Shown here: piece by piece, positions 1 through 7,683 of the stretch
Layout: each line of letters starts with the position of its first letter
Position numbering within the stretch: position 1 is the first letter of the stretch
Assembly: GCA_020426065.1 (NCBI GenBank)
Contig: JAGQQT010000022.1
Span: 1-17,103 of the forward strand
Length of the DNA: 17,103 nucleotides
Reading direction: 5' to 3'
Origin: Planctomycetaceae bacterium
Lineage (GTDB): Bacteria; Planctomycetota; Planctomycetia; Planctomycetales; Planctomycetaceae
Notes under the pieces: generated by a model
The model's database searches: none
Seen by the model: only the letters and a program-made list of their open reading frames with translations
Told to the model about the DNA's origin: nothing
Program-made: the position numbers and the translations under genes

Positions 1-1278
1 GCCCAGATTCCCAAAGGAGTCTTGCTGATGGGCTCACCCGGAACCGGAAAAACCCTGCTCGCCCGGGCGACTGCCGGGGAAGCAGATGTGAAATTCTACA
101 GCATAAATGGATCCGAATTCATACAGATGTTTGTGGGAGTCGGAGCCAGCCGGGTGCGGGATCTGTTCCGCACCGCCAAGGAGAATGCGCCCTGCATCGT
201 TTTCATCGATGAAATTGATGCGGTGGGCCGCATGCGGGGAGCTGGTTACGGTGGAGGCCACGATGAACGTGAACAGACCCTCAACCAGATCCTCAGCGAA
301 ATGGACGGCTTTTCTCCCACTGATGCCCTGATTGTGATCGCCGCCACCAACCGGCCAGACGTGCTGGATAAAGCGTTGACCCGCCCGGGTCGATTTGATC
401 GGCACATCGTGGTGGACCTGCCTTCCAAAGAAGGTCGACTCGGAATCCTGAAGGTCCACAGCCGTAAAGTTCCGCTGGGTGATGATGTCGATCTGGCAAA
501 AGTTGCGGCCAGCACGATCGGGTATTCCGGAGCGGACCTGCGGAACCTGGTGAATGAAGCTGCCCTGCATGCGACAAGAACTTCCAAAAACAAAGTGATG
601 ATGGAAGATTTCGAAGCCGCTGCGGATCGGGTGATGATGGGCATCAAGCGGGAGGAAGTTCTGACCGAAAAAGAAAAGCGGATGACCGCATATCATGAAG
701 CCGGTCATACACTCATTGCCTGGTATTGCGATGAGCTGGATCCGGTTCACAAGGTAACCATCATTCCTCGCGGGCGTGCTTTGGGTGTAACCCAGTTGCG
801 GCCCGATGAAGAGCGACACAGCGTGGGTGAGCGGCGACTGCATCAACAGCTGGCCATGCTGCTGGGGGGGCGGGCGGCGGAGAAAATGGTGTTTCATGAA
901 TACACCGCTAACGCTTCCGATGACCTCAAGCGGGCTACGGAACTGGCTCGACGCATGGTCTCGCACTGGGGGATGAGCGAAACCATCGGCCCGGCCGCTT
1001 TCCGCCATGCTGAGGAAGATCCTTTCCTGGGAAAGGAAATGCACGAAATGCGAACTTTCTCAGATACCACTGCTCACCTGGTCGACCAGGAAATCCAGCG
1101 GGTTCTGTTTGCCGCCTCCGATCGCGCTTTTGGTTTGCTGCAGCAGCATCGCCAGGAGTTGGACCGGGTGGCAGAAGCACTCGTTGAAAAAGAAATTATT
1201 GATACCGATATCCTGCAGAGTATTCTCGGGCCTCGACCCGGCCAGAATGAGGAAAACTCTGCTCATGAAAATCATTAA
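1..1278 (+). CDS. ftsH: ATP-dependent zinc metalloprotease FtsH, 5'-truncated by the window edge
   Basis: This is a membrane-bound AAA+ protease that unfolds and degrades membrane and short-lived cytosolic proteins. The frame is open from base 1, with seven residues (AQIPKGV) before the first possible start, so the N-terminal membrane segments and periplasmic part lie off the left edge; 425 residues are visible. Walker A GSPGTGKT is at nt 31-54, Walker B (IVFIDEID) near nt 196-219, and the second region of homology with TRPGRFDRH follows. The zinc site HEAGH is at nt 694-708. The third ligand is probably the second Asp of ASDDLKRAT, near nt 922. The C-terminus ends in a short polar tail, as is usual for FtsH. 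Walker A has Ser where most FtsH proteins have Pro (GPPGTGKT), a mild variation. All key residues are present, so the enzyme should be active. Planctomycetes often carry several ftsH paralogues, and I cannot say which one this is. Confidence 0.96.
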   Translation, partial: AQIPKGVLLMGSPGTGKTLLARATAGEADVKFYSINGSEFIQMFVGVGASRVRDLFRTAKENAPCIVFIDEIDAVGRMRGAGYGGGHDEREQTLNQILSEMDGFSPTDALIVIAATNRPDVLDKALTRPGRFDRHIVVDLPSKEGRLGILKVHSRKVPLGDDVDLAKVAASTIGYSGADLRNLVNEAALHATRTSKNKVMMEDFEAAADRVMMGIKREEVLTEKEKRMTAYHEAGHTLIAWYCDELDPVHKVTIIPRGRALGVTQLRPDEERHSVGERRLHQQLAMLLGGRAAEKMVFHEYTANASDDLKRATELARRMVSHWGMSETIGPAAFRHAEEDPFLGKEMHEMRTFSDTTAHLVDQEIQRVLFAASDRAFGLLQQHRQELDRVAEALVEKEIIDTDILQSILGPRPGQNEENSAHENH

Positions 1279-1424
1279 GTTGTGCTGCACGATGGTGCAG
1301 AGACTCCCTGCTGCAGCGTCAATCCCTAAGATTGGGATCGATCAATCTGTAACGAGCGACAACGGAGCAGGTAAAGTAAACAGTGATCCAAATCCAAGCC
1401 CAGAGAGGGCACGAGGAGTGAAAC
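1279..1424 (+). other. ftsH to DEAD-box helicase intergenic gap
   Basis: This 146-bp gap holds two small inverted repeats. One is CTGCAC/GTGCAG at 1285-1300 with a 4-nt loop; the other is ATCCC/GGGAT at 1322-1338 with a 7-nt loop. Neither is followed by a T tract, so I do not call an intrinsic terminator, although they could slow transcription or stabilise the ftsH 3' end. A good Shine-Dalgarno sequence (GAGGAG, 1413-1418) lies at the right end. I see no clear promoter for the helicase, so read-through from ftsH is possible. Confidence 0.4.
1413..1418 (+). promoter_or_regulatory. Ribosome binding site deciding the TTG start of the helicase
   Basis: GAGGAG sits 6 nt upstream of TTG at 1425. 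An in-frame TGA at 1419-1421 excludes any start further upstream, and the next in-frame ATG is far inside the conserved core. TTG is therefore the only sensible start. Confidence 0.8.
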
Positions 1425-2609
1425 TTGACCTCAGAGTTTTTTGATCAATCCACGGCAACTTTTGCGGATCTGGGATTACGCCCCGCTCTCGTGAAGCGTC
1501 TGGCAGATCGGGGCTACCTGCATCCCAGTGAAATTCAGCAGAAGTTCATCCCTCCGGCTTTGGCCGGTCTGGATTGTCTGGGACAATCCCAGACGGGAAC
1601 CGGTAAAACGGCGGCCTTCATGATTCCCGTCATGGAACGACTGGGAGATTCGGGCCAGGATCCGCAAATCCTGGTTCTGTGTCCCACGCGGGAACTGTCA
1701 GAGCAGGTGGCCGAAGAATCACGCAAAATTTCCGGCGATGGCAAACTGGAAATCACAGTAGTTGTCGGAGGCCGCCCGCTCCGCAAGCAGATCATGGAAG
1801 TGGAACGGGGCGTGGATGTGGTGGTGGGTACACCAGGACGTGTGATTGACCTGTTCAAGCGAAAATCGTTGTCCTTCAGTAACCTCAAAGCTGTGGTGCT
1901 GGATGAGGCAGACCGAATGCTCGATATTGGATTTCGTCCGGATATGGAGTTCATTCTGAAAAACTGTCCGACAGAGCGGCAAACACTGCTCCTGTCCGCC
2001 ACTCTCCCTCCCGAAGTGGAGCGTCTGGCCAGTCGTTTCATGAAGGATCCGATCCGGGTCGATATCTCAATTAAAAATGTGGCATCGGATACCGTTGAGC
2101 AGTTTTACTGCACCGTCGATCCGAGCCGGAAAATCCCACTGCTGATCCACCTGCTGCGGGAAGAAAAACCCAAGCAGGCCATTGTCTTCTGCCGAACTCG
2201 ACGGAAAGCGGACGATCTGTATCAGCTGTTTCGGGACCGTCTCAAACAGGTGGCCACCCTGCACGGAGACCTCCCTCAAAGCAAACGCGACCGCGTCATG
2301 AAGAGCTTTCGGGAAGGGAAAGTCCGTTTGCTGATTGCAACGGATATTGTGGGCCGCGGGATTGATGTGAGCGGAATTTCGCACATCATCAATTTCGATA
2401 TCCCCGAACATTCAGATGACTATGTTCATCGGATTGGCCGGGCGGGCCGACTTTCCTCGAGTTCGGTTGGTCGTGCTTTCACGTTTGTGACGCAGGATCA
2501 GGGAAATGAGCTGACGCGAATTGAAATGCTTGTCAACCGCATGATCCCCGAATACAAGGTGGAAGGTCTCGATCATTACACACCGCGTCCCCGACGCAGG
2601 CATGTCTGA
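1425..2609 (+). CDS. DEAD-box ATP-dependent RNA helicase (RhlE/DeaD-like)
   Basis: This enzyme uses ATP to remodel RNA duplexes and ribonucleoproteins in the cytoplasm, typically in ribosome assembly, mRNA turnover or cold adaptation. The 394-residue protein is almost only the two RecA-like domains. The Q motif region is at about residues 13-39, motif I (SQTGTGKT) at 55-62, Ia (PTREL) at 87-91, Ib (TPGR) at 136-139, II (DEAD) at 160-163 and III (SAT) at 191-193. Motif IV is near IVFCRT, V near [10 protein letters not shown], and VI (HRIGRAGR) at 335-342. Unlike DeaD/CsdA it has no long C-terminal RNA-binding extension, only a short basic tail (PRPRRRHV). The TTG start follows a good Shine-Dalgarno sequence. 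It lies in the same direction as ftsH and may share its transcript. Which RNA it acts on cannot be read from the sequence. Confidence 0.95.
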   Translation: MTSEFFDQSTATFADLGLRPALVKRLADRGYLHPSEIQQKFIPPALAGLDCLGQSQTGTGKTAAFMIPVMERLGDSGQDPQILVLCPTRELSEQVAEESRKISGDGKLEITVVVGGRPLRKQIMEVERGVDVVVGTPGRVIDLFKRKSLSFSNLKAVVLDEADRMLDIGFRPDMEFILKNCPTERQTLLLSATLPPEVERLASRFMKDPIRVDISIKNVASDTVEQFYCTVDPSRKIPLLIHLLREEKPKQAIVFCRTRRKADDLYQLFRDRLKQVATLHGDLPQSKRDRVMKSFREGKVRLLIATDIVGRGIDVSGISHIINFDIPEHSDDYVHRIGRAGRLSSSSVGRAFTFVTQDQGNELTRIEMLVNRMIPEYKVEGLDHYTPRPRRRHV

Positions 2610-2624
2610 TTGCACAGTGCTGCT
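2610..2624. other. 15-bp convergent junction
   Basis: The helicase stop (TGA, 2607-2609) and the acetyltransferase stop (TAG on the - strand, 2625-2627) face each other across 15 bp. There is no hairpin with a T tract on either strand, so the two transcripts probably overlap at their 3' ends. Confidence 0.6.
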
Positions 2625-3224
2625 CTACTGAAGTGGGCGGGCAGGCACGCCGCCATAACGCTGCCGACCGGGGAGTGATTTCGTAACCACACTCCCCGCA
2701 CAAACGGTCGCCATCGTCCCCACGGTAACACCTCCCAGAACGGTTGCATTGGCTGCGATCCAGCAGCCTTCTTCCAGGACAATCGGAGTGGTCTTCAGGT
2801 CGAAAGTCGGGCTGGAATCATCATGACTGCCAGTGCACAGATAAACTCGCTGGGAAAGGCAGACATGATCTCCGATTTCAATCGGCGCCAGATTATCCAG
2901 CCACGCTTCCTCACCAATCCAGACATGATTCCCGACCGTCAGCTTCCAGGGGTACTTGATCCGGACATGGGGCTTGATCACAGCCCCTTTCCCAATCCTG
3001 GCACCAAACAGCCTGAGCAGGATCCGTTTGGGACCGCTGAGTGGCAGCAGACCGGATTCAAAGAACAGCAGGCTGCAGGCGTACCAGATGATCCTGATTA
3101 CTGCGGATCGTCCCGGTGAATACCCACCGGATGTGTATCGGGAAAGATCTCGCGTTTCGGCTAACCGCGCTGTGACTTTGCCCTGCACATTTTCGGTTAT
3201 CTGGCTTTCTGAAGTCTTACTCAC
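2625..3224 (-). CDS. WcaF-like hexapeptide-repeat acetyltransferase
   Basis: This is a left-handed beta-helix acyltransferase, predicted to move an acetyl group from acetyl-CoA to a sugar of an exopolysaccharide or its lipid-linked precursor. The 199 residues closely follow the colanic acid acetyltransferase WcaF pattern. There is a polar N-terminus, a hydrophobic stretch around 43-61, then [11 protein letters not shown] (70-80), [12 protein letters not shown] (82-93) and hexapeptide turns to about residue 180. The candidate catalytic His is His134 in TGSHDD, and the family ending GGVPARP (191-197) is present. The start is GTG at 3222-3224, 16 bp after the TPR gene stop, with only a weak GGTGA ahead of it, so it is probably translated from the exosortase operon mRNA. 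The acceptor sugar is unknown. Its place with the exosortase rather than with the glycosyltransferases is unusual. Confidence 0.88.
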   Translation of the reverse strand: MSKTSESQITENVQGKVTARLAETRDLSRYTSGGYSPGRSAVIRIIWYACSLLFFESGLLPLSGPKRILLRLFGARIGKGAVIKPHVRIKYPWKLTVGNHVWIGEEAWLDNLAPIEIGDHVCLSQRVYLCTGSHDDSSPTFDLKTTPIVLEEGCWIAANATVLGGVTVGTMATVCAGSVVTKSLPGRQRYGGVPARPLQ

Positions 3225-3240
3225 CGATCATTCACCGTTA

Positions 3241-4827
3241 TCAGGGGGCAGGTGTGAGCGGAACCGGCGATTCCGGAGCACCCTGGGCATAAGCCCGATG
3301 CTTTTCCGCTAACTGGGGCTGTTTGAGGTGATCGTACACTTCTGCCAGCTTCTCATGAAGCTTGATCCGCTGATCCGGTTTCTGCTGATTGATCAAAGCC
3401 CGTTCCAGTTTATCCAATGCATCATTCCAGCGATCCAGCTTCATCAGGATCGTGCCGTAAGTATCCTGCAAACGGGGTTCGTTGGGATACTTCTGAGCGG
3501 CGGGCTCCAGAATCTCCAGTGCCCGCGGAACATCCGACGGTTCTTCCGTTGCCAGAATCCATGCCAGATTGTTGGCCACGAAGGGCATATCGGGAGTAAG
3601 CCGGTAAGCCCGCTCCAGGTGAAAGCGGGCCGATTCCACATCGTTCTGCTTCCACTTCAGAATTGACATGGCAAAATGCGCCAGTCCCGGCTCTTCACCC
3701 TGGGCGATCACATCTGCCAGAATCTCGCTCAGGTCTCCTCCCCCATCAACCGTGGCTGTGCCATACGAAACCAGCCGCTCATACGCGGGAGCGAATGTCG
3801 GATCGTAGTTGAGAGCCTGCCGCAATGCGGTCAACAAGACAGAAACCGGGGCACCTTTCTCCTGAGCCATCATGTCATGCCGGTTGGTAAACAGACTGGC
3901 CAGCAGTTGCTTGTAGGGACCATCCGGATCCAGCTTCATCCCCAGTTCCAGCACTGCCCGACATTCATCCAGTTCACCCAGTTTGAGGAGGGTATCAGCA
4001 AACGTCACACGAGCTGCGCGATTATAAGGATCCTTCTCAACTCGTTCCCGCAAAAATTCGGAAGCATTTGTAAACGAGGCTTTGGCATTTTCCATCTCAC
4101 CCGTGCTCAGATACAGGTTTCCCAGCAGCAGACTCAGCTCAGGAAATTCGCGCACTGCCTCTTCCAGGCGTTCAATCGCTGGTTCGGCCTGATTCAGGGC
4201 CAGGTAATAACTGGCCCAGGCCCGGGCTACAATTGGCGTTCGCTGACCATCTGAATGTGTGAGATGATGTCTGACCAGCCGGATGTCATCACCCGTTGAC
4301 TGCGAGTTGAGCTGCTCGGCGAAAAAGACAGCCTGCTTGCGATGAGCGGGAGGGTAACCTCTTCGGTCATTCGGGGCCAGCTTGTTGAAAATCGACATTG
4401 CCCTCTGGGGACGATCGGTGTTTTCAAACACCTCCCCCAGGTCAAATTGAGCCTGATTGCTGTTGGAAGAAGAGGTGTCGATCAATCGCTGCAGGTACAC
4501 TTCTGCAGATTTGTAATCCTTCTTGTCGATCGCCGACCGGGCCCGATCCAGATACGAATTAGTGACCGTTCGGGCATTCACATTGGCAGCCGCCCACAAA
4601 ATCCCCGCTCCTACCAGGGCCAGAATCGCAGGAATTCCGAACAGCAGGTTGCGAAAGTTCGAACGTTGCCAGCCCTGAACCAGCCACTGGATGGTTCCAC
4701 GGATCGGCCAGGTGAAGAATCGAGCGGTGGCCCAGATTCCCCCCAGAAATCGCCCGAACCTTCGTTTGATTCCATAGGAGATCGAATCAAACAATCGACT
4801 CCACCAGCGGATTCTGAATATCTTCAT
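3241..4827 (-). CDS. Membrane-anchored TPR protein of the exosortase operon
   Basis: This 528-residue protein has one predicted membrane helix at about residues 60-81 and a long helical region of tetratricopeptide repeats from about 88 to 515. Recognisable TPR-like helix pairs include the AEVYLQRLI region, the [16 protein letters not shown] region and the NNLAWIL...[13 protein letters not shown] region near the C-terminus. The C-terminus is Pro/Ala-rich. Residues 1-57 are strongly basic with six Trp (8, 9, 32, 40, 48, 53) and should lie on the cytoplasmic side, with the TPR domain outside. It follows the exosortase gene by 72 bp and precedes the acetyltransferase by 16 bp. TPR proteins are established companions of exosortase/EPS systems (for example PrsT), so a scaffold for sorting or EPS assembly is my inference. 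No catalytic motif is visible, and the Shine-Dalgarno sequence before ATG 4827 is poor. Confidence 0.85.
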   Translation of the reverse strand: MKIFRIRWWSRLFDSISYGIKRRFGRFLGGIWATARFFTWPIRGTIQWLVQGWQRSNFRNLLFGIPAILALVGAGILWAAANVNARTVTNSYLDRARSAIDKKDYKSAEVYLQRLIDTSSSNSNQAQFDLGEVFENTDRPQRAMSIFNKLAPNDRRGYPPAHRKQAVFFAEQLNSQSTGDDIRLVRHHLTHSDGQRTPIVARAWASYYLALNQAEPAIERLEEAVREFPELSLLLGNLYLSTGEMENAKASFTNASEFLRERVEKDPYNRAARVTFADTLLKLGELDECRAVLELGMKLDPDGPYKQLLASLFTNRHDMMAQEKGAPVSVLLTALRQALNYDPTFAPAYERLVSYGTATVDGGGDLSEILADVIAQGEEPGLAHFAMSILKWKQNDVESARFHLERAYRLTPDMPFVANNLAWILATEEPSDVPRALEILEPAAQKYPNEPRLQDTYGTILMKLDRWNDALDKLERALINQQKPDQRIKLHEKLAEVYDHLKQPQLAEKHRAYAQGAPESPVPLTPAP

Positions 4828-4893
4828 ACTGCTGCGTCAATCTTGAATGACAGTTTCTTTTAAGTGTTCACTGACAACGGGAGAAAAGGTTCT

Positions 4894-4908
4894 GCTCAAT
4901 TATTGAGC
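4894..4908. repeat. 15-bp perfect palindrome at the exosortase stop codon
   Basis: GCTCAAT-T-ATTGAGC reads the same on both strands around its central base and contains the exosortase TAA stop (4900-4902). In RNA it could form a 6-bp stem with a TAA loop. A short T run follows on the - strand only after about 6 nt, so it is at best a weak attenuator or mRNA-processing point between the exosortase and TPR genes. Confidence 0.4.
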
Positions 4909-6573
4909 GCTGCTGGCCAGTGCCTGCTTGGCATGAAAACGGGCTTCGCTGAACAGGTTGCGTAAATCATCCACATCCTGTGCAAACAGAATCGATTCAT
5001 CGCGGGAAAACAGTTGGAATTGAATGACCGGCGGAACAACCTTCTGCCCGCCCTCTTCGGAAAGCAGATTTCCTGATTTTAAACGATTCAGTAATCGCCG
5101 CAGGGCAGACTCTGCTGGAGGGGGAGGCTCGACCGTTGCACCAGTCGAATCCACACAGGAGTAAATCACGTAGGCATCCTCATCCGCTCCCCGATAAAGT
5201 TGATACTCAGTTGCGACTTCCTGCTGATCGGGAGTTGCCGCCAGGCTCAACTGCTGGTTGGAAGACTCTCTCAATTCCCAACCTGTTGAGGAGTAGCAGT
5301 ACCACAAATCATGAAACGACGGATACGCTCCATCAATCGAAAACTGAGCCACCACCCCGTTCCGGGTATAGGTCCAGATCATGGAGTTGGAACCGAATAA
5401 ATCATGCTTGTCCCGATTGACCGCTTCAAATTTGGTTCGCTTCCACCCACCAATGGTTTCCGGGAGCACCTGCTCACCCACTTCCAGTGAGAGCTTTTCA
5501 GAGAACAGCTGATTGTTGGTTGCAGTCGGAAGTCGGGAAGAATCCAGATTGGCTTTGACGCCCAGACCAATAAAGCCGACGGCAAACAGGCTCACCAGTC
5601 CCAGCGAGACGGTCTTGCTGAAGGGTGATGCCAGCCAGCGACGCAGCGAGTCTCCCAGGGTGACTCGCTCCTCCTCATCGATCAGCTTTCCTCGTCCGCT
5701 GGACAGGGGAAACACGTACCGCAAAGCCTGATCGGTACTTAAGGCAAACAGAATCATCACCGCATAGCTGACAAATCCAAGGGCTTCATGCTTCCACCCG
5801 GATTCCAGTCCCGCGTTCCAGTGGTCGTAAGCATAAACCACTAGAAAAACGCGGAGCGTGTTGATAATGAGCACCCACAGGGCCGTCTGCAGGACTGTCA
5901 GGGCCACCCGCAGCAATCCGTAGCGATAATAGACCGCAAAAACGAGCATCGTCGTCACGCCGGAAAACAGGGAACGAATTCCGCTGCAGGCATCATCAAT
6001 CTGAAACACCTTATCAGGTAGCTGAACAGTCACGCCGGAGATCGCATGATATAAGCCGACATAATCCAGCAGCTTGCTGGCCTGCTGTGTGGCGATTTTC
6101 TGCAGATTGATCACGAGCATCGTATCGAAGTTGAGCGGGAGCGGGATGATCAGCACAAGGATCAGAAAGAGTCCTCGGATCAACCGAAACGATTCGGCAT
6201 CCAGCAGCAGCATGGCTGAGGTCATCAGAAACATCAGAAACGAAACCCAGCCCAGCCAGTTGCTGCCTGAAATGACAGCCAGGCCATAAATGCAAAGATT
6301 GAGCGCTGCCACCACCAGTGTCGGAATGCGAAACTGACCACTGAAGTGAACTCGAGCCGACTGGAGTCGATCCCAGATCAGCCAGACAAAGACACCCAGT
6401 GCGAGCGGAAAGAAAGAGTAATGCTCGGAATTCCAGAGCACCTCTCCTTCGCTGAGCACGTAGGGCCAATGCACAAAAGCCCCTGTAGCGACAAACCCCA
6501 GTACCACAAGCAGGTTCGCTACAGATGATTTCTCCGTGGCTGGAGCAACGCGTTCAACAGCAATCTGAGACAT
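4900..6573 (-). CDS. xrtU: Exosortase (XrtU type) with fused EpsI-like C-terminal domain
   Basis: This is an integral membrane transpeptidase-like protease that recognises the PEP-CTERM tripartite signal, cuts it and transfers the substrate to an envelope acceptor. In 557 residues about eight membrane helices span 19-280. The catalytic set is visible: Cys196 in DDACSGIRS, Arg241 in NTLRVF and His262 in KHEALGF. A further helix at about 320-340 leads to a soluble extracytoplasmic domain (350-557) that begins LPETIGGW and resembles the EpsI/exosortase-associated domain, here fused rather than encoded separately. I know this fused form as XrtU of planctomycetes, but the subtype is from memory. 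It is the first gene of a three-gene - strand unit with the TPR protein and the WcaF-like enzyme, and a PEP-CTERM gene lies just upstream. There is no convincing Shine-Dalgarno sequence before ATG 6573. Confidence 0.92.
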   Translation of the reverse strand: MSQIAVERVAPATEKSSVANLLVVLGFVATGAFVHWPYVLSEGEVLWNSEHYSFFPLALGVFVWLIWDRLQSARVHFSGQFRIPTLVVAALNLCIYGLAVISGSNWLGWVSFLMFLMTSAMLLLDAESFRLIRGLFLILVLIIPLPLNFDTMLVINLQKIATQQASKLLDYVGLYHAISGVTVQLPDKVFQIDDACSGIRSLFSGVTTMLVFAVYYRYGLLRVALTVLQTALWVLIINTLRVFLVVYAYDHWNAGLESGWKHEALGFVSYAVMILFALSTDQALRYVFPLSSGRGKLIDEEERVTLGDSLRRWLASPFSKTVSLGLVSLFAVGFIGLGVKANLDSSRLPTATNNQLFSEKLSLEVGEQVLPETIGGWKRTKFEAVNRDKHDLFGSNSMIWTYTRNGVVAQFSIDGAYPSFHDLWYCYSSTGWELRESSNQQLSLAATPDQQEVATEYQLYRGADEDAYVIYSCVDSTGATVEPPPPAESALRRLLNRLKSGNLLSEEGGQKVVPPVIQFQLFSRDESILFAQDVDDLRNLFSEARFHAKQALASSAQ

Positions 6574-6716
6574 ATGAACAGAAACTCGGGTAGGAGATGA
6601 TGGCAGGTTGCAGGATCAGAGAAACTCATGCCAGTCGCAGTGGCATCGCCCAGTCAATTGCTTGCAGATAGCTGGTCACAACGGAGACTGTCTGGAGTCT
6701 TTCTGTAGAAAACTTC

Positions 6717-6746
6717 ACTATGTCCATGCGGAACACTCAGAGTCAA
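6717..6746 (-). promoter_or_regulatory. Candidate promoter of the exosortase operon
   Basis: On the - strand, TTGACT (6741-6746) and CATAGT (6717-6722) are separated by 18 bp, a moderate match to the sigma-70 consensus. It would leave a leader of about 135 nt before ATG 6573. The -10 element is weak and no other evidence supports it. Confidence 0.3.
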
Positions 6747-6762
6747 CTCAACCTCTGTCAAC
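6743..6762. repeat. Three TCAAC (GTTGA) direct repeats
   Basis: TCAAC occurs at 6743-6747, 6748-6752 and 6758-6762, with starts 5 and 10 bp apart. The first overlaps the candidate -35 element. This could be a binding site for an activator or repressor of the exosortase operon, or chance. Confidence 0.3.
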
Positions 6763-6867
6763 CTGCTGAAAAAAGAGTCATCAGCCAGGGGAGTCGATCT
6801 GTTTCCGTGTTACGAATCAGCCCGAAATGGAACTGTTTGAGTGACCATGTTCAGTCAGGCACAGCCA

Positions 6868-6902
6868 ATAAAAAAAGTGCTGGGCGATTCACCCAGCACT
6901 TT
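6868..6902 (-). terminator. Rho-independent terminator of the PEP-CTERM gene
   Basis: The stem AGTGCTGGG (6876-6884) pairs perfectly with CCCAGCACT (6892-6900) across a 7-nt loop. Two more A-T pairs extend it to about 11 bp. On the - strand the stem is followed directly by a run of at least six T. It lies 25 bp past the PEP-CTERM stop and is the only classic intrinsic terminator in the window. Transcription to its right should stop here, which separates the PEP-CTERM and EPS side from the exosortase operon. Confidence 0.9.
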
Positions 6903-6927
6903 GGATATTTGATTGCACTCTCAGAAA

Positions 6928-7581
6928 TTAGAGAGCGGTCACTTCTTCAGCAGGCTGAGCCTGTCCCTTGCGGCGACGCAGGTAAACCAGACCCAGAACC
7001 ATTGGGCTCATCAGGGCCAGTGTGGCAGGCTCAGGCACAGCGGTGATGTTTCCGATGGAGAGCACGCGGCTACCACCACTTTCAGTCAGGTTGGTGAAAG
7101 TCAGTGACAGGTTGGTCAGACCATTCAGGTTGGTTGCATGTGTGTTGTTGTAGAGACCAAGCTGGAAGTCAGTTGAACCAGTGGTCAGGATTGCTGGGGA
7201 TTTGCTGACACCAACAGGTCCCAGCCCGTTTGATGTGGAGAAGGTTACAGCCCAGTCTCCAACAACTGACAAATCAGTGAAACGAAGCACGCTGAAGTAG
7301 CCAAATCCGAGAGGATTAGGTGAGCCAGCTCCAACACCGTAGTTAATGGTGAAGCTTGCACCGGCATTTGTTGCCACAACGGTCAATGATCCCGCGATTC
7401 CACCAGCCTGCAACGCCAGAGGTGCAGCGGAGAAGTTGATACTGTTACGGGTGATCGGCGTTGTTGTATTGCCGGTTTGGTTGGCTGCAGGGCCGCTGAA
7501 ATTATCAATTACGATTTCAGCTTGTGCACTCTGGCAGGCAAAGAAAGAGGCAGCGATCAGGAGGCAAGTCAGGGGCCGCAT
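6928..7581 (-). CDS. PEP-CTERM sorting domain protein
   Basis: This is a secreted protein, predicted to be processed and anchored by an exosortase. The ATG at 7579-7581 is chosen because GAGGAG (7588-7593) is 6 nt upstream; a TTG three bases earlier would be too close. That gives 217 residues. A signal peptide (MRPLTCLLIAASFFA...) probably ends at AQA-E near residue 22. The mature part is rich in Thr, Ser, Asn and Gly, is beta-like, has no Cys, and matches no enzyme family I recognise. The sorting signal is near the C-terminus: VPEPATLALM (about 182-191), a hydrophobic stretch, then YLRRRKG. Eleven further residues (QAQPAEEVTAL) follow the Arg cluster, more than usual. The gene lies between the EPS cluster and the exosortase operon on the same strand, with its own candidate promoter and a strong terminator. 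A structural surface or matrix protein is likely, but its function is unknown. Confidence 0.9.
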   Translation of the reverse strand: MRPLTCLLIAASFFACQSAQAEIVIDNFSGPAANQTGNTTTPITRNSINFSAAPLALQAGGIAGSLTVVATNAGASFTINYGVGAGSPNPLGFGYFSVLRFTDLSVVGDWAVTFSTSNGLGPVGVSKSPAILTTGSTDFQLGLYNNTHATNLNGLTNLSLTFTNLTESGGSRVLSIGNITAVPEPATLALMSPMVLGLVYLRRRKGQAQPAEEVTAL

Positions 7582-7587
7582 CAAAAA

Positions 7588-7593
7588 CTCCTC
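7588..7593 (-). promoter_or_regulatory. Ribosome binding site of the PEP-CTERM gene
   Basis: GAGGAG on the - strand lies 6 nt from ATG 7581 and decides that start over the TTG at 7584. Confidence 0.8.
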
Positions 7594-7633
7594 AAGGTGG
7601 ATTTACACACGGAGATAAAAATTCTGTCCAGTC

Positions 7634-7661
7634 TTAATAAATTACTGAGAGTGCATTTCAA
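7634..7661 (-). promoter_or_regulatory. Candidate sigma-70-type promoter of the PEP-CTERM gene
   Basis: On the - strand, TTGAAA (7656-7661) and TATTAA (7634-7639) are 16 bp apart. This predicts a start near 7627 and a leader of about 45 nt carrying the GAGGAG site. The sequence upstream is AT-rich with T tracts, as for UP elements. I looked for the GG-N10-GC of a sigma-54 site and did not find one in this region. Confidence 0.4.
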
Positions 7662-7683
7662 GTTCAAGTCTGCGGAATCGACA

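Larger units (their letters stand above)
6574..6867. other. Exosortase upstream region, no gene
   Basis: This is most of the 354-bp gap between the exosortase start and the PEP-CTERM stop. Short open frames here have no Shine-Dalgarno sequence and run into the PEP-CTERM gene antisense, so I reject them. It contains a 6-bp inverted repeat ATGCCA/TGGCAT at 6628-6646, a weak sigma-70-like pair and a triple TCAAC repeat. Because a terminator closes the upstream gene, the exosortase operon should start here. Confidence 0.55.

Noticed and set aside
34..1044. 336-residue open frame antisense to ftsH
   Set aside because: It lies wholly opposite well-conserved FtsH motifs and its residue composition (many His, Gly, Arg without any motif) is that of a shadow frame.
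1285..1338. Two hairpins after ftsH as an intrinsic terminator
   Set aside because: The stems are only 5 to 6 bp and no T tract follows either of them.
1265..1444. Possible 59-residue small protein starting at ATG 1265 at the end of ftsH
   Set aside because: It overlaps both neighbours, its nearest GAGG is 12 nt from the ATG, and the sequence has no recognisable domain or signal. It is most likely a chance open frame.
6720..7046. + strand open frame in the gap upstream of the exosortase
   Set aside because: It reads through the terminator hairpin and into the PEP-CTERM gene antisense; it has no ribosome site and no recognisable product.
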